A stretch of DNA of 54,185 nt, from NCBI RefSeq assembly GCF_001679925.1, contig NZ_LYUZ01000089.1, forward strand, positions 1 through 54,185, in the 5' to 3' direction. Source of the DNA: Leisingera sp. JC1 (GTDB lineage Bacteria > Pseudomonadota > Alphaproteobacteria > Rhodobacterales > Rhodobacteraceae). Below, one piece after another: positions 52,035 through 54,185 of the stretch; position 1 is the stretch's first letter, and each line of letters starts with the position of its first letter. Below the pieces are notes generated by a model. It was not told the origin of the DNA. It searched no databases and saw nothing but the letters and a program-made list of their open reading frames with translations. Both the position numbers and the translations under genes were made by a program.

Positions 52035-53543
52035 TTATTCCCCTCTTGGGAAACGGGCGTTTTCCTCGACCACGTTCAAATCCATGTGGTTGCGCATGTA
52101 GCGCTCGCTGGCCTTTTGCAGCGGCTGGTAATCCCATGGGAAATAGCCGCCCTGGCGCAGCGCCTCGTAGACCACCCAGCGGCGGGCCTGGCTTTCGCGC
52201 ACCTCGGCATCGAACCGCTCCAGATCCCAGCGCTCGGCCGCCATTGCCTTGAGCTCTGCCAGCGTGTCCTGATGGGCGGGGTCTCCGGCAAGGTTGGCCA
52301 GCTCGTGCGGGTCGGCCTCCAGATTGAACAGCTGGTCCGGGTCCAGATCGCACAGGTTCAGCTTCCACTGCCCCAGCCGCAACGACACCATCGGCGCATA
52401 GGAGGCCTCGGCGGCATATTCCATCGCCACCGGCGTTTCGCGGCTGCCGCCCTGCCCCAGCGGCACCAGGCTCTCGCCGGAGGTCCAGGGCATCACCTCA
52501 TCCATGCTGACCCCGGCCAGGTCGCACAGCGTCGGGCAGACGTCGATGTTGGACACCGGCGTTTCCACCAGCCCCGGCGCCATCTGCGGCGCCGACACCA
52601 TCAGCGGCACCCGCGACGACCCTTCGTAGAAGCTCATCTTGAACCACAGCCCGCGCTCGCCCAGCATGTCGCCGTGGTCGGACACGAACAGGATGATGGC
52701 TTCCTGCCGGGTGTTCTCCAGCGCTTCCATCACCTCGCCGATCTTGTCATCGAGATAGGAGATATTGGCGAAATAGGCGCGGCGGGACTTGCGGATGTCC
52801 TCTTCGGTGATGTCGAAGTTGCGCCAGTCGTTGGCGTCAAAGATCCGCTGCGCGTGCGGGTCCTGGCTGTCATAGCCAAGGTCCGCCACCTCCGGCAGCA
52901 GATGCTCGCAGTCCTCGTACAGGTCCCAGTACTTCTTGCGTGCCACATAGGGGTCGTGCGGATGGGTGAAGGACACCGTCAGCGCCCAGGGGCGGCCGTC
53001 CTTGCCGCGCGCCAAGTCATAGACCTTCTGCACCGCATGAAAAGCCACCTCGTCATCGAATTCCATCTGGTTGGAAATCTCGGCCACACCGGCGCCGGTG
53101 ACGGAGCCCATGTTGTGGTACCACCAGTCGATGCGCTCGCCCGGCTTGCGGTAATCCGGGGTCCAGCCGAAATCCGGCGGGTAGATGTCGGTGGTCAGGC
53201 GTTCCTCAAAGCCGTGCAACTGGTCGGGCCCGACGAAATGCATTTTGCCCGACAGGCAGGTGTAATACCCGGCCCGGCGCAGGTGATGCGCATAGGTGGG
53301 AATCGATGAGGCGAATTCCGCGGCGTTGTCATAGACCCGAGTCGCCGATGGCAACTGCCCGGACATGAAGCTTGCCCGCCCCGGCGCACAGAGCGGTGAG
53401 GCGGTATAGGCGTTGCGGAACCTGGTCGAGCGGGCCGCGAGCTTTTTCATGTTCGGCGCGTGCAGCCAGTCGGCCGGGCCATCCGGGAACAATGTTCCGT
53501 TCAGCTGGTCAACCATGAAAATCAGGATGTTGGGTCGGGTCAT
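52035..53543 (-). CDS. betC: choline-sulfatase BetC
   Basis: 502 residues. Hydrolyses choline-O-sulfate to choline and sulfate in the cytoplasm. The formylglycine precursor is Cys52 in SPLCAPGRASFMSGQ (type I sulfatase C-x-P-x-R). Metal ligands include MVDQLNG near residue 12 and VSDHGDMLGERG. The C-terminal choline-sulfatase domain RESQARRWVVYEALRQGGYF, then PWDYQPLQKASERYMRNHMD, separates it from other sulfatases. GGGAGAG precedes the start at 53543. It is first in a betC-BCCT-(betI) unit, with a BetI-like palindrome upstream. An anaerobic or FGE-type maturase must be encoded elsewhere. Confidence 0.96.
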   Translation of the reverse strand: MTRPNILIFMVDQLNGTLFPDGPADWLHAPNMKKLAARSTRFRNAYTASPLCAPGRASFMSGQLPSATRVYDNAAEFASSIPTYAHHLRRAGYYTCLSGKMHFVGPDQLHGFEERLTTDIYPPDFGWTPDYRKPGERIDWWYHNMGSVTGAGVAEISNQMEFDDEVAFHAVQKVYDLARGKDGRPWALTVSFTHPHDPYVARKKYWDLYEDCEHLLPEVADLGYDSQDPHAQRIFDANDWRNFDITEEDIRKSRRAYFANISYLDDKIGEVMEALENTRQEAIILFVSDHGDMLGERGLWFKMSFYEGSSRVPLMVSAPQMAPGLVETPVSNIDVCPTLCDLAGVSMDEVMPWTSGESLVPLGQGGSRETPVAMEYAAEASYAPMVSLRLGQWKLNLCDLDPDQLFNLEADPHELANLAGDPAHQDTLAELKAMAAERWDLERFDAEVRESQARRWVVYEALRQGGYFPWDYQPLQKASERYMRNHMDLNVVEENARFPRGE

Positions 53544-53713
53544 AGTCTCTCCCCCGCGTGGGACTGGGTTTCGGTTTACCGCCGCTATCCGCGGCAGTGT
53601 TGTCAGCTGCAGCGCCTGCCCGGCGTGTTTTCCGCCGCCTGCATGCGCTGCCCGGAAATGCAGAACCGGCGTGTTCCTGAGTCCGCTCCGAATTGGCCGG
53701 AATTTGCCTTGTA

Positions 53714-53729
53714 TTGATTGATCAGTCAA
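53714..53729. promoter_or_regulatory. BetI-like palindrome upstream of betC
   Basis: TTGATTGATCAGTCAA is a 16-base palindrome with one mismatch pair, 170 bases before the betC start. It resembles the TTGATTGATCAATCAA type of site expected for BetI-family repressors, and half of it recurs before betI. The remainder of 53544-53848 shows no gene. Confidence 0.6.
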
Positions 53730-53848
53730 TTTAAAAACAACAGGACCATTCAAACAGGTGACCCGTGACCTTCTGCACAGCGCTTGCAGCGGCCCCGGGC
53801 ACCGCACTCCCAGGGAGGCCGGCATGACCCGCCCCCCCCGCGCCGGTG

Positions 53849-53938
53849 ATGCACGCATCAGAGTGCAAGGCCAGCAAACTGCACCGGCGGGAGTTCCTGG
53901 CCAGGGCAATCCGAGCAGTGTCGCGGAAGCCCTTGATG
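53849..53938 (+). pseudogene. start of a Tat-signal protein gene, apparently cut by an IS5-family insertion
   Basis: From an ATG at 53849 the frame reads MHASECKASKLHRREFLARA, then IRAVSRKPL. The RREFLA core is a twin-arginine signal like those of exported binding proteins. The reading then enters the presumed IS end and stops about 20 codons later. No hydrophobic stretch follows, so the gene is either truncated at the insertion or the resemblance is chance. Confidence 0.4.
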
Positions 53939-54185
53939 GGCATTGTTGCAGAACTCTCTCGTTGGAGGATTCACAACACGAATCCATGGGGTTAGACGGA
54001 TGTCATGAGCAAGCCCAAGCCCGCCCGCTACCGCACGACGAACTGGTCCGCCTACAACGCTGCGCTCCGCAAGCGCGGGTCTTTGCTGATCTGGCTGGAC
54101 AAGGAGATGGCCTGGTACGCGCCGCATGAGGGCCGCCCTGGGCGCCCGCCGGTGTTCTCGAATGCGGCGATCCAGTTCTGCTTAT
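53939..54185 (+). mobile_element. IS5-family insertion sequence, left part only
   Basis: The element seems to begin near GGCATTGTTGCAGAACTCTC (about 53940), a terminal-repeat style usual for IS5 relatives. It continues with the transposase gene, which runs off the window. The exact end and any target duplication cannot be fixed without the right end. Confidence 0.7.
54005..54185 (+). CDS. IS5-family transposase, N-terminal part, cut by the window
   Basis: About 60 residues are visible: MSKPKPARYRTTNWSAYNAA, LRKRGSLLIWLDKEMAWYAP, then FSNAAIQFCL. This is the helix-rich N-terminal region (DUF772-like) of IS5-family transposases of the 'RYRTTNWxxYNxxLRKRGSL' type. The DDE catalytic domain lies beyond the window. 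It is a different type from the transposase remnant at 49226-49504. Confidence 0.92.
   Translation, partial: MSKPKPARYRTTNWSAYNAALRKRGSLLIWLDKEMAWYAPHEGRPGRPPVFSNAAIQFCL

Overview
The window reads like an accessory region of a marine alphaproteobacterium of the Rhodobacteraceae (Roseobacter group, in the style of Leisingera, Phaeobacter or Ruegeria). This rests on the high GC content, the protein families, and the density of transport and breakdown genes for methylated amines and osmolytes. I could not run a database search, so the taxon is an inference. No rRNA, tRNA or CRISPR was seen.

Left part (1-20 kb). The window opens inside katG, closed by a strong terminator. A minus-strand operon runs from about 9.8 kb back to 2.0 kb: 2-oxoglutarate-semialdehyde-type aldehyde dehydrogenase, membrane-dipeptidase homologue, a 562-residue unknown protein, DUF3726 protein, Ldh-family oxidoreductase and a BCCT carrier. 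A divergent LysR regulator sits at its head. It looks like an uncharacterised catabolic pathway for a betaine-like or N-substituted amino acid. Next come a cobalamin-riboswitch-controlled BtuFCD/FecBCD-type transporter and a chemotaxis cluster (soluble multi-PAS receptor, CheR, CheD, a three-domain CheW) with no CheA. Decayed IS3 and IS21 pieces fill 19.5-20.0 kb.

Middle part (20-38.5 kb). A DeoR regulator faces a plus-strand operon: betaine-type binding protein, ATPase, double-length permease, choline-kinase-like phosphotransferase and a dimethylglycine/sarcosine-dehydrogenase-like FAD-GcvT protein. A LysR then faces a three-gene operon of unknown role: Asp/Glu-racemase-superfamily protein lacking both usual cysteines, sulfotransferase, and FrhB-like iron-sulfur protein. 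Another LysR faces a non-pyrrolysine MttB-family methyltransferase. Behind it lies the N-terminal half of a six-TM ABC protein. The C-terminal half lies 2 kb away on the other strand, followed by a small exported protein and a flavin/2Fe-2S reductase, with an IS3 remnant abutting the break. This looks like an mttB operon broken by an inversion.

Right part (38.8-54.2 kb). A TetR regulator with two operator-like palindromes faces a putrescine/polyamine locus: class III aminotransferase, potFGHI, aldehyde dehydrogenase and FAD amine oxidase. After a 1.5-kb stretch of debris (a DHA2 drug-exporter remnant and an IS5-family transposase tail) come betI, a BCCT carrier and betC (choline sulfatase) for choline-O-sulfate use. 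The window ends in the start of an IS5-family element that seems to interrupt a Tat-signal gene.

Taken together, at least five separate loci deal with quaternary or methylated amines and polyamines. They are interleaved with regulators and IS debris, as expected of an expanding osmolyte-catabolism island.
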